DNA from: Ureibacillus sinduriensis BLB-1 = JCM 15800
GTDB lineage: Bacteria; Bacillota; Bacilli; Bacillales_A; Planococcaceae
Assembly: GCF_000772955.1 (NCBI RefSeq)
Contig: NZ_JPVO01000030.1
Span: forward strand, 1-38,696
DNA: 38,696 nucleotides
Direction of reading: 5' to 3'
Part shown: positions 7,008 through 15,642 of the stretch, one piece after another
Numbering within the stretch: position 1 is the stretch's first letter
Layout of the letters: each line of letters opens with the position of its first letter
Notes under the pieces: model-generated
The model's database searches: none
Seen by the model: the letters and a program-made list of their open reading frames with translations, nothing else
Told to the model about the DNA's origin: nothing
Position numbers and translations under genes: made by a program

Positions 7008-7436
7008 ATGATTAATTTTTTAAGTAAAATATTTTTTTGTTTAACGGTAGTTTGTTTTGGTTTATTAATTATTATTGAGTTCTTCCAGAATATAAATATC
7101 GATAAAAAAATCATGGTAATTAGCGTTTTGTTGTTTGGTATATTAAGTAGCATTTTCGAAAGAACTATAACTTCAAAAATCAAAACAGCTAAACAATCAT
7201 TAATAATCAGTATTATTATTCCAACGGCACTAATTATCTATTTGGTACTATTAACTATTCTTGGTGGAAGCTCTCAAAGTGGAATAGGACTAAACAACCC
7301 AGTAGTATGGCTTATGTATATTGCGACTATCGTAGGTGGGTACGTAAAATATAAAAAAATATTAATATCGATAATGTCTAGTGAAAAGAGAGTAGGGGTT
7401 CCTACTCTCTTTTTATTTATTAAAATAATAGTATAA
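7008..7436 (+). CDS. Small four-helix membrane protein, tail runs through a terminator
   Basis: A protein of up to 142 residues with hydrophobic segments at about residues 4-26, 33-52, 64-88 and 98-116, preceded by AAGAAAGGAAG. I do not recognise a family. The last about 16 codons (SSEKRVGVPTLFLFIKIIV) are encoded by a perfect terminator hairpin at 7387-7415. This is unusual and suggests that the original stop, probably near 7380, was lost by a frameshift. It follows the small unknown gene by 27 nt and was probably co-transcribed with it. Confidence 0.6.
   Translation: MINFLSKIFFCLTVVCFGLLIIIEFFQNINIDKKIMVISVLLFGILSSIFERTITSKIKTAKQSLIISIIIPTALIIYLVLLTILGGSSQSGIGLNNPVVWLMYIATIVGGYVKYKKILISIMSSEKRVGVPTLFLFIKIIV
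7387..7415 (+). terminator. Rho-independent terminator inside the 3' end of the upstream frame
   Basis: A perfect 10-bp stem AGAGAGTAGG/CCTACTCTCT, loop GGTT, then TTTTTATTT. Confidence 0.85.
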
Positions 7437-7656
7437 AGTACTAATTCATTTATCCTTTCTATCCAAAACTTTATTTAACCCGACGAGTATTCTTGCAAAA
7501 AGCACCATATAAGTATTGGGTATTTTACATATTTGACTAATTTAAAGTTGTGCTTTTTAATCATGATAGACAAACCTTATCTAATAAAAAATTTAAGGTA
7601 TTCTGTTCACTAAACTATGCTTTGGCAAATTTCGAATTTATCATAAGGGGAACATA

Positions 7657-8004
7657 ATGAAGATACGTGAAAAGTTTACATGTCCGCTGGAATTAACACA
7701 TGACGTCATTAAAGGGAAATGGAAACCGATTATTTTGTGGAGATTAAGACTTGGTGAAATGTCTTTATCAAAATTAGAAAAAGACATACAAGGAATAACT
7801 CAAAAAATGTTATTGGAACAACTTAAAGAATTAATGGAATTTGGTTTTGTAAATAAAAAGGTATATAATGGCTATCCTTTACAGGTTGATTATTTTTTAA
7901 CGGAACCACAAGGGAAGAGAATGATTGAAGCATTAAGTATTATGCAACAAATAGGAATAGACTTTTTGCTTGATAGACAATCACGCGCTCCAATTCAAGA
8001 ATAA
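7657..8004 (+). CDS. HxlR-family winged-helix transcriptional regulator
   Basis: A protein of 115 residues with the HxlR pattern: a Cys near the N-terminus (FTCPLELTHDVIKGKWKPII), then the winged helix LRLGEMSLSKLEKDIQGITQ and QLKELMEFGFVNKKVY. Members sense formaldehyde, quinones, hypochlorite or other stress, often through that Cys (Cys9 here). AAGGGGAAC precedes the ATG. The gene sits 100 nt before the PEBP-family gene on the same strand, which may be its target. The 220-nt gap upstream (7437-7656) is AT-rich with no gene. Confidence 0.9.
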   Translation: MKIREKFTCPLELTHDVIKGKWKPIILWRLRLGEMSLSKLEKDIQGITQKMLLEQLKELMEFGFVNKKVYNGYPLQVDYFLTEPQGKRMIEALSIMQQIGIDFLLDRQSRAPIQE

Positions 8005-8103
8005 ACATACCCACCAAAAAGTAAGTAATACACAAGAGAAAGGTTCCTCTATATAATCATTTTAAGGGATCCCGCGCACCAAAAAAAGACTAGGAGGATC
8101 AAA

Positions 8104-8607
8104 ATGATTGTGACAAGTACTGGTATACATAATGGGAAATTTCATGATAAATATGGTAAAAAGGGGGAGCAATTTAATGAAAATGGTATCCCGTCTTATT
8201 CGATTCCATTAAAATTTGAACACGTACCAGAAGATGCTGTTTCTTTTGCGCTGGTTTTAGAGGATAAAGATGCTTACCCTGTTACCGGAGGATTCTCGTG
8301 GATACATTGGCTAGCTGCTAATATTACAAGGCAGGAGCTATATGAAAACGATAGTCTTCGATCAAATGATTTTGTCCAAGGAGTAAATAGCTGGACAAGT
8401 ATTCAAGGGGGAAATCAAAGCAAAGTTTTATCGAGTTATTATGGTGGGATGGCACCACCTGATTCTCCTCACCTATATGAAGTACATGTATATGCATTAG
8501 ACACAGAACTAGATTTACAAAATGGATTTTTCTTGAATGAACTATATAGAAAAATGGAGAAGCATATAGTAGATCAATATACTCTTAAAGCATACTACGA
8601 TAACTAA
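8104..8607 (+). CDS. YbhB/YbcL-type PEBP family protein
   Basis: A cytoplasmic protein of 167 residues of the phosphatidylethanolamine-binding (Raf kinase inhibitor-like) family. The ligand-pocket motifs are present: LVLEDKDAYPVTGGFSWIHW and YGGMAPPDSPHLYEVHVYAL. The bacterial ligand and role are not known. ACTAGGAGGATC gives a strong start. It follows the HxlR gene and is closed by a terminator at 8686. Confidence 0.9.
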   Translation: MIVTSTGIHNGKFHDKYGKKGEQFNENGIPSYSIPLKFEHVPEDAVSFALVLEDKDAYPVTGGFSWIHWLAANITRQELYENDSLRSNDFVQGVNSWTSIQGGNQSKVLSSYYGGMAPPDSPHLYEVHVYALDTELDLQNGFFLNELYRKMEKHIVDQYTLKAYYDN

Positions 8608-8685
8608 ACAAAACCATTTCTATTATTTAACAAAAGATTTGGACCGGGGACATTACTTATGACCTCTCTAATTTTCGGCTATTTA

Positions 8686-8723
8686 ACAAAAGGCGCGGTT
8701 CAGAAATGAATCGCGTCTTTTGT
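8686..8723 (+). terminator. Rho-independent terminator
   Basis: A 15-bp stem with minor mismatches (ACAAAAGGCGCGGTT with AATCGCGTCTTTTGT), 78 nt after the PEBP-family gene. Confidence 0.75.
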
Positions 8724-9323
8724 ATAGGTGCAGAAATGGTGAGTAAAGCAAACAGTTAGTTATGTGAAGGATTACATTTACACTAGCGTTGCAGTTTAAC
8801 TAACAGTTGTTTAGGAGGGTAACATACTAAAGTTCTTTTATTAAAAGCTTTCATTAAACAAAAGTTTATAAGATTGTTATGGATTGGGTAATTAATCCTA
8901 GAGTTTTTTATGTTTTACAGTGTTCACTTATGATTAAGCATCTTACTCAAATTCATCTTGCTTTGTATACTTTTGTGGTATAGATATCTAGAGTATAAAA
9001 GAAATAAGGCATAGCTTAATTTCACAAACTAACCAAATTATCTCATTGCAGCAACATTTCCACCGGTTTTTACTATGTAAAACGCCATCAATCATATTAA
9101 AAGGTTCATCGAAACATTCCCGCAAGTATCTCGCCTATGATGTAACATGATTTGTAAAAAGATTTATTATCATTCTACCCCTACACTATGTTTAATTTGG
9201 GTAATTTTACTTATAATATTTAATTTCATCTGAATAAATATTACCAAATTATCTATTTACATTTTTATACAGGTTATATATTATTTTAAAAAAGGTTTTC
9301 TAACTTCTGGAGGTTATCAACAA
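8724..9323. other. 600-nt AT-rich gap without a recognisable gene
   Basis: I find no open frame with a ribosome site, no RNA gene and no repeat here. The promoter of the chemoreceptor-like gene should lie in its last 100 nt, but I see no clear consensus. Confidence 0.4.
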
Positions 9324-10145
9324 GTGCACACAACAGTAAGCTATACAAAAAGTAACCAAGTGTTAAATCAAACAGACGTTTTGTCTGCAATGGAATCGAA
9401 TTTGGCAATGATTGAATTTAATCTCAACAAAGAGGTAATTTGGGTGAACGAAAATTTTGCCAGTACTCTAGGATACAGGGTAGATGAGATGAAAAATTTA
9501 ACCCATAAACATTTTTGTACCGAGGAATTCAGAACGAGTAAAGAGTATAACGAACTTTGGGATAATCTTTATAGAGGAATAAAATCACAGAGCAAAATTC
9601 AAAGGGTTGGTAAAAAAGGGAATTTGTTATGGTTGGAAGCCACGTATATTCCAATTGTTGGTGAAGAAGGGGTTGTAAATGCAGTTTTAAAAATTGCTAC
9701 AGATATTACAGAGCGGGAAAACAAAGAGAAAAGAATTGTGACTGAACTAAATGATCTGTCGGTCGAATTAGGAGATGGCATCGTGGCCAACTCCAATGAG
9801 AACATGCAAACTCTCCAAAACTTGAAAGGGCAAGCCAAACATATTAGTGACATCTCCAAAAGCATTCGCTATATAGCCTCCCAAACCAATCTGTTGGCAT
9901 TAAATGCAGCAATCGAGGCTGCAAGAGCCGGGGAACACGGACGTGGCTTTGCGGTAGTAGCTGATGAAGTGAGGAAATTGGCTAAAAATGTTGATGAATC
10001 CATCACAAATGTCAATACTTCTATTGAAGATATTACAAGGGAAATTTCAAATGTAAGTGTAATCACTGAAGATTTGCAAAAACTTGTGGAAGAAACCCAA
10101 ACGAAAATTAGTGCAAGCATGGACGAATTTAAAGCACTAAAGTAA
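9324..10145 (+). CDS. Soluble PAS-domain methyl-accepting chemotaxis protein
   Basis: A protein of 273 residues without membrane segments. A PAS domain spans about residues 15-130 ([20 protein letters not shown] ... [14 protein letters not shown]), ending with a PAC-like [13 protein letters not shown]. The receptor signalling hairpin follows with the conserved tip [20 protein letters not shown] and [17 protein letters not shown], which contacts CheA/CheW. The coiled coil is short. It is similar in build to compact cytoplasmic receptors such as Bacillus YfmS or Aer-like energy sensors, so it may report redox or a small ligand to the chemotaxis kinase. GTG start with TCTGGAGG upstream. A clear terminator follows. 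Confidence 0.9.
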   Translation: MHTTVSYTKSNQVLNQTDVLSAMESNLAMIEFNLNKEVIWVNENFASTLGYRVDEMKNLTHKHFCTEEFRTSKEYNELWDNLYRGIKSQSKIQRVGKKGNLLWLEATYIPIVGEEGVVNAVLKIATDITERENKEKRIVTELNDLSVELGDGIVANSNENMQTLQNLKGQAKHISDISKSIRYIASQTNLLALNAAIEAARAGEHGRGFAVVADEVRKLAKNVDESITNVNTSIEDITREISNVSVITEDLQKLVEETQTKISASMDEFKALK

Positions 10146-10222
10146 ACTCATCAGTATGTAGGGAAGCGTCCTTAAAAAATTTAGCAGAAGAATTCTTTGT
10201 TTCTCTAGATTCTTTAATGAAT

Positions 10223-10253
10223 AGAGAGTGGGTTTTTCCCCGCTCTCTTTTTT
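10223..10253 (+). terminator. Rho-independent terminator
   Basis: AGAGAGTGGG pairs with CCCGCTCTCT (one G-U), followed by TTTTTTAT, about 80 nt after the chemoreceptor-like gene. Confidence 0.85.
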
Positions 10254-10315
10254 ATGTAGAAATTAATTGTTTCATCACTATACATTGCCTCGAATTCCAG
10301 GAAACTGATCTTTTG

Positions 10316-10663
10316 TTAAGACAATTTCCAGGCAGGTATTAGTGAATGGAAGCTAAAGAAGTAACTCACAACAATATGAAAGACGGTATAAATAGCTAAT
10401 GTTAATAAATAAGTCATGAACCAAGTTTTTACAGACTCTTTTAAAAATAAATAAAGTAAAAGCATTCCCACTGGGAAAGGTACTACGATAATCAACGACA
10501 TCGGCGCATTAAGTGCCTCTGTGATTGCACCTAGTAAAACAACGGAAGTACCGATGATCAGTGCGTGAACAACGGATAAGCTCTTCCTAAGTATCAAGCT
10601 TCCGATATAGTATGAAAGCGCCGTTAATAAAATGGCCAAGAAAAAATCAAAAACATATCCCAC
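10316..10663 (-). CDS. Small membrane protein of unknown function
   Basis: A protein of 115 residues with four predicted helices (about 4-24, 32-50, 56-74 and 80-104). GTG start with AGGAAGGGG seven nt upstream. I do not recognise the family. It is followed at a distance by the chemoreceptor terminator and preceded by another minus-strand membrane gene, with about 230 nt between them. Confidence 0.7.
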   Translation of the reverse strand: MGYVFDFFLAILLTALSYYIGSLILRKSLSVVHALIIGTSVVLLGAITEALNAPMSLIIVVPFPVGMLLLYLFLKESVKTWFMTYLLTLAIYTVFHIVVSYFFSFHSLIPAWKLS

Positions 10664-10893
10664 GAATGTGCCCCTTCCTAAATGTTTTGGTCAATATCTA
10701 GTATTTTCTACCATTTATTTGAAATAGTATAGTAAATATTTTGTAAATATTCCAATCAATTGAGAAGCTTCAAAGAATATCTTGCCAATAGAGAGAAACA
10801 GGAAGGTGGGGATATTTAACTTTTTATTTTTCATACCTTTAAGCAAAAATGGAATTCAAGGGGTCTTTAAAAACTGCGTGACTTTTGAATATG

Positions 10894-11391
10894 TTAGTTG
10901 GCCATTTTCTGTCCGATATCATCTTTACTGTTTTTAATGAACTTCGTGAAAATAAAACGCACGATCGGTCCCATGATAATAATTTGCAATGGCAATGCAA
11001 AAACAAAGTTTTTCAAAAAAACCGAAAGAAATTCCTTGATAACCGAGTTTGAAGACAACCCATTGTGGATATAAATTGTGAGTAAACCATAGATGGACAT
11101 AAAAAAAGCCATACCTGTTACCATGCATGTAGAAATTGCCAATACTTTATAGATCACCTTCGTCGTATTTGCAGTTAATTTCATAGCAATTTTTTTAGCA
11201 AAAGGTCCTACGAGATATAGATCAAGTAATAATGCAACCAAAAATGCTATAAAAAAGTTGGATACCCCATCGAGAAAAGTGGTTTGGCCAAGCAACCCAT
11301 TGAGGTATAAATTATAAAATGTCATAAATAAAACCATTCCAAAACACATAATCAGACCAAAATATAGACTCTCTTTTTTTGTAGTTGGCAT
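10894..11391 (-). CDS. DUF2798-like membrane protein
   Basis: A protein of 165 residues with four membrane helices in two similar halves (FGLIMCFGMVLFMTFYNLYL and ISTCMVTGMAFFMSIYGLLT). Each half is followed by a second helix ending in a (V)GPxxxxI/F motif (LVGPFAKKI, IMGPIVRFI). This doubled pattern fits the DUF2798 family, whose function is unknown. Ribosome site AAGGAGTG before the ATG. Transcribed alone. Confidence 0.8.
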   Translation of the reverse strand: MPTTKKESLYFGLIMCFGMVLFMTFYNLYLNGLLGQTTFLDGVSNFFIAFLVALLLDLYLVGPFAKKIAMKLTANTTKVIYKVLAISTCMVTGMAFFMSIYGLLTIYIHNGLSSNSVIKEFLSVFLKNFVFALPLQIIIMGPIVRFIFTKFIKNSKDDIGQKMAN

Positions 11392-11695
11392 GATGTCAAC
11401 ACTCCTTTTTGTTCAATAGAAGTCATTATATAGAAATACATTCTTGCTTCGTAAGTAAAAAATTATGGATATTTTGTGACATGGCCAAAGTGATGAGTGC
11501 TAATCATTTCTTGAGCATTAATCCCATAGATTTGAAAAGCATCAATAAATTTCGTTTGCAAAAGAGCAGGGGCAAGATGAATAACGATTGCATAAACTGA
11601 GTAAATTACAATTAAATAATTTATTTTGTTTTGAATAGTGAAAAATTTTTCATTTCAAGGTAAAATAAATATATAACATTTTGAGGAGGATGCCG
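11392..11695. other. Gap without a recognisable gene
   Basis: AT-rich sequence between a divergent membrane-protein gene and the short helical gene. Its last part must hold the promoter for the latter. No RNA or repeat was seen. Confidence 0.35.
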
Positions 11696-11887
11696 ATGAT
11701 AACCGGTCAGTTAGAGCGAGCGTTTCAATTAGCAGAGAAACATAAACTCGACGTAAGCACAATTTTGGAATTAAACAAAATTATTATGAGGGAGGTCAAT
11801 TCATCTCCTAAAACAGAAGAAAAGATTTTACATCAAATTCTTCACATTCTTGAAAACAACAAACAGATTCTACGGGAGGCAACATAA
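11696..11887 (+). CDS. Short helical protein, weakly Spo0E-like
   Basis: ATG at 11696 lies six nt after GAGGAGG and encodes 63 residues, predicted as two helices (QLERAFQLAEKHKLDVSTIL and the C-terminal ILHQILHILENNKQIL). The size and helix-loop-helix plan recall Spo0E-family aspartyl phosphatases of the sporulation phosphorelay. However, the hallmark SQxLDxLI is here ILELNKII, with Asn in place of the catalytic Asp, so the link is tentative. A 15-codon frame (MEKQLELYDDLDTFD) follows at 11891-11938, before a strong terminator. Confidence 0.55.
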   Translation: MITGQLERAFQLAEKHKLDVSTILELNKIIMREVNSSPKTEEKILHQILHILENNKQILREAT

Positions 11888-11937
11888 CAATTGGAAAAAC
11901 AACTTGAATTGTATGATGATTTAGACACATTTGATTA

Positions 11938-11985
11938 AAGGCGCTGCTCAAAAAGTTATGGCATGACGAGCAGCGCCTTTTTAAT
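11938..11985 (+). terminator. Rho-independent terminator
   Basis: A 12-bp stem (AAGGCGCTGCTC with GAGCAGCGCCTT) with a 19-nt loop, followed by TTTAAT. Confidence 0.9.
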
Positions 11986-12110
11986 TTGTCCAAAATTAGC
12001 TATAATAAGGCAAAAAAAGGTAGCCATATGCAATCTGTGAAGTTGGATCCCCTCCCTTAATCTCCCTATTAATCTTATAATAGAAATATAACGAAAGGAG
12101 TGATTAGTAC

Positions 12111-13124
12111 ATGGTCGTGAAAGACACTCTATGCAGGCCACTCCGTGACTTGCGCATATCCGTTATGGATCAATGCAATCTACGCTGTACATATTGCATG
12201 CCAAAAGAAATTTTTGGGGGGGACTATCCTTTTCTGCCTCCTGAAAAGTTGCTGAATTTTCAAGAAATCAAGCGTCTGGTAGGAATTTTCAGCTCAATAG
12301 GTGTGAAAAAAATTCGGATCACTGGCGGAGAACCTCTACTTAGAAAAGACTTGCCTCGACTAATCGCTGCAATCAACAAAATGGAAGGAATAGATGATGT
12401 TGCCCTGACTACAAATGGAATTTTGCTGGGACAATACGCCGAGCAGTTGAAAAGTGCAGGCTTGAAGCGGATAAATGTCAGCTTGGATAGTTTGGATCCG
12501 ACGAATTATGGCAAAATGAATGGTCGGAATTTCCCTGTTGCAAGGGTGCTGAAATCCATTGAACGTGCATCAACAATAGGACTGCAAGTTAAAATTAACA
12601 TGGTTGTTCAAAAAGGGGTAAATGACGGGGATATCATCCCATTGGCCAAATATTGTTTTGAAAAAGGTTATACTCTACGTTTTATTGAATTTATGGATGT
12701 TGGAAATACAAATGGATGGGACATGGCAAAAGTCGTCCCAAGCAAGGATATCCTCAACATGCTTCAACAAACAAATATATTGGAACCTGTAGATCCAGAT
12801 TACATAGGAGAAGTGGCCAAACGCTACCGCTATCAAAATTCCGACATAGAAATAGGTTTTATCTCGTCCATTACCGAGAGCTTTTGTTCAAGCTGTAACC
12901 GTGCAAGAATCTCTGCTGATGGGAAGCTATTTACTTGCTTGTTCGCGACGGAAGGAACAGATTTGCTTCACTTGGTGAGAAGTGATAAGGTTTCTGAAAA
13001 TCAGTTGGCTCATTTCATTACAGACCTTTGGAATAGAAGAAACGATCATTATTCAGAACAAAGATCGGAATTAAGCAATCGGCCTTCCGAAAATAAGATC
13101 GAGATGTCTTATATTGGAGGATAA
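12111..13124 (+). CDS. moaA: GTP 3',8-cyclase MoaA
   Basis: Radical-SAM enzyme that with MoaC turns GTP into cyclic pyranopterin monophosphate, the first step of molybdenum cofactor synthesis. The protein has 337 residues, the usual length. The N-terminal cluster ligands are Cys22, Cys26 and Cys29 (CNLRCTYC). The C-terminal cluster ligands are Cys259, Cys262 and Cys276 (FCSSCNRARIS ... FTC). The C-terminal GG needed for activity is present (MSYIGG). GAAAGGAGTGAT precedes the ATG. It is the first gene of an eight-gene plus-strand run. Its 125-nt leader shows two TATAAT boxes (12001, 12076) without good -35 partners, and I see no Moco-riboswitch-like fold. Confidence 0.97.
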   Translation: MVVKDTLCRPLRDLRISVMDQCNLRCTYCMPKEIFGGDYPFLPPEKLLNFQEIKRLVGIFSSIGVKKIRITGGEPLLRKDLPRLIAAINKMEGIDDVALTTNGILLGQYAEQLKSAGLKRINVSLDSLDPTNYGKMNGRNFPVARVLKSIERASTIGLQVKINMVVQKGVNDGDIIPLAKYCFEKGYTLRFIEFMDVGNTNGWDMAKVVPSKDILNMLQQTNILEPVDPDYIGEVAKRYRYQNSDIEIGFISSITESFCSSCNRARISADGKLFTCLFATEGTDLLHLVRSDKVSENQLAHFITDLWNRRNDHYSEQRSELSNRPSENKIEMSYIGG

Positions 13125-13153
13125 ACCTACTTTCTTTTTCAAGGAGTATTGAT

Positions 13154-13924
13154 ATGAAACAATTAAAAATAATGCTATTCGCGATATTTTTATTTTTAGC
13201 CATGGGCGGTTGCGCTCCCACCAATCCAGATAAGATGAATACCGTTGTTTTGACGGTTTCTGCAGCTTCAAGCCTGCAAAATGTGCTGGAAGAATTGGCT
13301 GTTGAGTTTCAAAAGAAGCATTCATACATAGACATTCAATACAACTTTGGAGCGTCAGGTGCATTGGTAAAACAAATAGAACAAGGGGCACCGGCCGACG
13401 TGATTATTTCCGCCTCGACAGAGCAATTTAATAAACTCAATATGGCAGGACTAATACAAGAAGGTACTACGCTTATCAGTAACGAGCTTGTTTTAATAAC
13501 AGGGAATAATGGGAGTGTGTCACTTCAAAAAATCGAAGACCTGAAGTCGAATCGGGTAGAAAAAATTTCGATTGGTGCCCCTTCCATTGTCCCTGCGGGT
13601 TCCTATGCAAAACAGGCACTGGAACATCTGGATTTATGGACAGAACTTGAAAGCAAGTTTGTATATGCAAAGGATGTAAGGCAGGTCCTGACATACGTGG
13701 AATCAGGGAATGTACAGGCAGGATTCGTCTATCATACAGATGCAATTGGTTCTGATAAAGTAAAAATCATTTCTACTATTAACGAGGAGATCCTTGATTC
13801 GATTTCATATCCAATTGGTATAGTTAATCATGCAGGATCTCCCACAGAGGCAAAGAAATTTTATGAGTTTCTGCAAAGCGAAGAAATAAAGGATATTTGG
13901 GTTAAATACGGATTTACCTACTAG
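13154..13924 (+). CDS. modA: Molybdate ABC transporter substrate-binding lipoprotein ModA
   Basis: Extracellular molybdate/tungstate receptor of 256 residues. The lipoprotein signal is MKQLKIMLFAIFLFLAMGGC with Cys20 as anchor. The mature part has the ModA signatures LTVSAASSLQNVLEELA, NFGASGALVKQIEQGAPADV and a hinge region around QVLTYVESGNVQAGFVYHTD. CAAGGAG precedes the ATG. It lies 29 nt after moaA and 15 nt before modB, so uptake and cofactor synthesis are co-transcribed. Confidence 0.95.
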   Translation: MKQLKIMLFAIFLFLAMGGCAPTNPDKMNTVVLTVSAASSLQNVLEELAVEFQKKHSYIDIQYNFGASGALVKQIEQGAPADVIISASTEQFNKLNMAGLIQEGTTLISNELVLITGNNGSVSLQKIEDLKSNRVEKISIGAPSIVPAGSYAKQALEHLDLWTELESKFVYAKDVRQVLTYVESGNVQAGFVYHTDAIGSDKVKIISTINEEILDSISYPIGIVNHAGSPTEAKKFYEFLQSEEIKDIWVKYGFTY

Positions 13925-13939
13925 AATAGAGGAAGAAGA

Positions 13940-14605
13940 ATGTGGAACGAGTTTTGGGAACCGATTCAACTATCAATTACAGTCACAATTGCGGCAAGTG
14001 CGATTGTTCTATTGGCCGGGACCACTTTGGGTTTTGTTTTTGCCAGAAAAACATTCAAATTTAAGTTATTACTCGAAACACTGTTTATGCTCCCATTAGT
14101 GCTTCCTCCCTCTGTCATTGGTTTTTTATTGGTCGTTATCTTTGGTAACCAAAGTCCAATCGGCATTGGGCTGAAATCAATCTTTGGGCAATCGATTATC
14201 TTCACATGGTATGCAGCTGTGATTTCAGCGAGCGTGGTTGCTTTTCCTTTAATGTTTCAGACTGCAAAGGCGGGTTTTCAGGGGATTCATAGGGGGATTG
14301 AAGAAGCGGCGATTGATTTAGGAGCAAATTCCAGGCAAGTATTTATTCGCGTTTCGTTACCCCTTGCCAAAAAATCAATCGTGGCTGGCGGTGTTTTAAG
14401 TAGCGCCAGAGCTTTGGGAGAGTTTGGGGCAACCTTGATGTTCGCAGGCAATATTCCCGGTATCACCCAAACCGTTCCGACAGCAATTTACATGGCAATT
14501 GATAGTGGGGACATGTTCCTCGCATGGGCATGGGTCATCACGATGATGCTTCTGGCATTTTTCTTACTATATTTTGTTCGTTCTAAAGAGAAAGGAAGGA
14601 ACTAG
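13940..14605 (+). CDS. modB: Molybdate ABC transporter permease ModB
   Basis: Membrane subunit of 221 residues with about five to six helices. It carries the EAA loop that docks the ATPase: EEAAIDLGANSRQVFIRVSLP, with the following ALGEFGATLMFAGN typical of ModB. RBS GAGGAAGAAG. It partners with ModA. No modC ATPase gene lies next to it or elsewhere in the window, so the energising subunit must come from another locus. Confidence 0.95.
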   Translation: MWNEFWEPIQLSITVTIAASAIVLLAGTTLGFVFARKTFKFKLLLETLFMLPLVLPPSVIGFLLVVIFGNQSPIGIGLKSIFGQSIIFTWYAAVISASVVAFPLMFQTAKAGFQGIHRGIEEAAIDLGANSRQVFIRVSLPLAKKSIVAGGVLSSARALGEFGATLMFAGNIPGITQTVPTAIYMAIDSGDMFLAWAWVITMMLLAFFLLYFVRSKEKGRN

Positions 14606-14611
14606 CCACAA

Positions 14612-15631
14612 ATGTCGAAAAATCGATACTTTAAGCAAGAAATGTGTTCCTTCATAGGTGGACAAGGACAACAGCATATTTCACAAAAACATGTTTTGAT
14701 TGTTGGTATGGGTGCCCTCGGGAGTGCAAATGCCGAAATGCTCGTTCGATCTGGCATCGGTACATTATCGATTGTAGACCGGGATTATGTGGAGTGGAGC
14801 AACTTACATAGACAACAATTATATACCGAGGTAGATTGTAAGGAGTTCATTCCTAAAGCCATCGCGGCCAAAAAACGATTGTCCGCCATAAATAGCGAGG
14901 TGACAATCAATGAGTTCGTTATGGATGCGGATTCTGTAAATTTACAGCCTTTGATGGAAGACGTAGATGTCATCATTGATGCTACAGATAACTTTGATAT
15001 TCGTTTCATCTTAAATGATTTATCGCAAAAATATCAAACTCCCTTCATTTTTGGTTCATGTGTTGCAAGCTACGGAATGACCTATACAATATTGCCGGGC
15101 AAAACACCTTGCCTGCATTGTCTACTGAAGAAAATCCCCATGACAGGGGCGACTTGTGATAGTGTCGGTGTCATCAATCCGATCGTGCAGCTGATTGCCG
15201 CCTATCAAGTGACGGAATGCATGAAATTGTTGGTGGGGGATGAAGATTCACTCCGAACAACTTTTTATTCGATTGATTTATGGAAGAACCAATATTATCC
15301 GTTCAAAGTTGACAAGGCGAAAAGGGAAGACTGTCCTTCATGTGGACTTCATCCTTCTTATCCTTATTTGCAATATGAATCGCGTACAAAAACCTCGATT
15401 TTGTGTGGACGAAATACGGTGCAATTAAGGCCGTCATCCAGCGCGGATTTTAGTCTTGATATGTTAGAAAGAAAGCTAAAGAAAAGTTGGGATGTAAAAC
15501 GGAATCCTTTTTTATTGTCTTGTGAGATTGATTCGTATCGTTTTGTTTTCTTCCAGGATGGCCGAGTTTTTATCCATGGTGTCGATAACATTCAAAGTGC
15601 AAAAAAACTTTACTACAGTTTAATAGGTTAG
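14612..15631 (+). CDS. moeB: Molybdopterin-synthase adenylyltransferase MoeB (ThiF family)
   Basis: E1-like enzyme that adenylates the C-terminal glycine of MoaD so that it can receive sulfur. The protein has 339 residues. The nucleotide loop is VGMGALGSANAEML (about 31-44); the family Arg is in NLHRQ; two CxxC zinc pairs are visible (CLHC and CPSC). The last about 90 residues form an extra C-terminal domain seen in Bacillus MoeB, not a rhodanese (no active-site Cys loop). The start follows GGAAGGA. It is seven nt after modB and 11 nt before moeA. Confidence 0.93.
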   Translation: MSKNRYFKQEMCSFIGGQGQQHISQKHVLIVGMGALGSANAEMLVRSGIGTLSIVDRDYVEWSNLHRQQLYTEVDCKEFIPKAIAAKKRLSAINSEVTINEFVMDADSVNLQPLMEDVDVIIDATDNFDIRFILNDLSQKYQTPFIFGSCVASYGMTYTILPGKTPCLHCLLKKIPMTGATCDSVGVINPIVQLIAAYQVTECMKLLVGDEDSLRTTFYSIDLWKNQYYPFKVDKAKREDCPSCGLHPSYPYLQYESRTKTSILCGRNTVQLRPSSSADFSLDMLERKLKKSWDVKRNPFLLSCEIDSYRFVFFQDGRVFIHGVDNIQSAKKLYYSLIG

Positions 15632-15642
15632 GAGGTGAATGC

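Noticed and set aside
12001..12110. Molybdenum-cofactor riboswitch before moaA
   Set aside because: The leader is only about 100 nt and shows no conserved multi-stem fold that I can draw. A covariance-model search would be needed.
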